NCBI GenBank assembly: GCA_964614375.1
Contig: CAZTLI010000084.1
Location: 1-14,736 of the forward strand
Reading direction: 5' to 3'
Length of the DNA: 14,736 nt
From: CAZTLI01 sp964614375
GTDB taxonomy: Bacteria > Chloroflexota > Anaerolineae > Aggregatilineales > Phototrophicaceae
Shown here: piece by piece, positions 14,620 to 14,736 of the stretch
How positions within the stretch are numbered: position 1 is the stretch's first letter
Layout of the letters: each line of letters begins with the position of its first letter
Notes under the pieces: generated by a model
The model's input: only the letters and a program-made list of their open reading frames with translations
Database searches by the model: none
What the model was told of the DNA's origin: nothing
Program-made: the position numbers and the translations under genes

Positions 14620-14736
14620 AACGTGCCTCCAATCGACGGACGATGAGCGAGGTTGGAAAGCTGACGAGGAAATAGAGCAAGCCAACTGTCGTAATCGGTT
14701 CGAGATAGCGGAATTCCTGCTTACCAATCGTCTGTG
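14603..14736 (-). CDS. Amino acid/ectoine ABC transporter permease, C-terminal fragment
   Basis: The last 43 codons of a gene running off the right edge. The fragment reads QTIGKQEFRYLEPI, then a hydrophobic segment TVGLLYFLVSFPTSLIV, then the positively charged tail RRLEARYGNTT. That is the usual end of a HisM/GlnP-type permease: periplasmic stretch, last helix, then a basic tail on the cytoplasmic side. The TGA (14605-14603) lies inside the ATPase gene, overlapping it by 17 bp, so the two are translationally coupled. EhuC or EhuD would be the expected identity beside an EhuA-like ATPase, but the fragment cannot separate them. Confidence 0.82.
   Translation of the reverse strand, partial: QTIGKQEFRYLEPITTVGLLYFLVSFPTSLIVRRLEARYGNTT

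Overview
The window looks like a piece of chromosome from an environmental bacterium with roughly balanced base composition. The style of the proteins (CUT1 sugar transporter without its own ATPase, LacI regulator, large PAS/GAF histidine kinases, Rcp1-type regulator) suggests Chloroflexota, perhaps Anaerolineae. That placement is an inference from protein flavour only; there is no rRNA or marker gene here.

Region 1 (about 300-6060, + strand) is a carbohydrate uptake and cleavage operon. It holds a LacI-family repressor, an exported solute-binding protein, two MalF/MalG-type permeases and a cytoplasmic GH32-like glycosidase. A very good sigma70-type promoter (TTGACA, 17 bp, TATACT) precedes the repressor. 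A perfect 14-bp palindrome TGGAAACGTTTCCA sits just past the predicted transcription start, so the repressor probably controls itself and perhaps the whole operon. A strong hairpin between the binding-protein and permease genes probably sets their relative expression. The likely substrate is a beta-fructoside or similar sugar; the energising ATPase must come from elsewhere.

Region 2 (about 6210-11414, + strand) is a three-gene signalling cassette. It encodes a seven-helix membrane histidine kinase with GAF and two PAS domains, an Rcp1-like single-domain response regulator overlapping it by 8 bp, and a REC-GAF-PAS histidine kinase. None has a DNA-binding or other effector domain, so the output lies elsewhere or is protein-protein signalling.

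Region 3 (about 11440-14736) looks like part of an ectoine/hydroxyectoine (or related hydroxyaspartate) use locus. A EutB-like PLP dehydratase and a EutC-like ornithine-cyclodeaminase-family enzyme lie on the + strand. They converge on an EhuA-like polar amino acid/ectoine ABC ATPase and the end of its permease gene on the - strand. eutC and the ATPase gene meet tail to tail with stop codons sharing the same TTAA. The ectoine hydrolase, deacetylase, binding protein and regulator are not in the window and may lie beyond the right edge.

I saw no rRNA, tRNA, CRISPR array, insertion sequence or phage gene. The novelty here lies in gene context and small regulatory structures rather than in an obviously new system.
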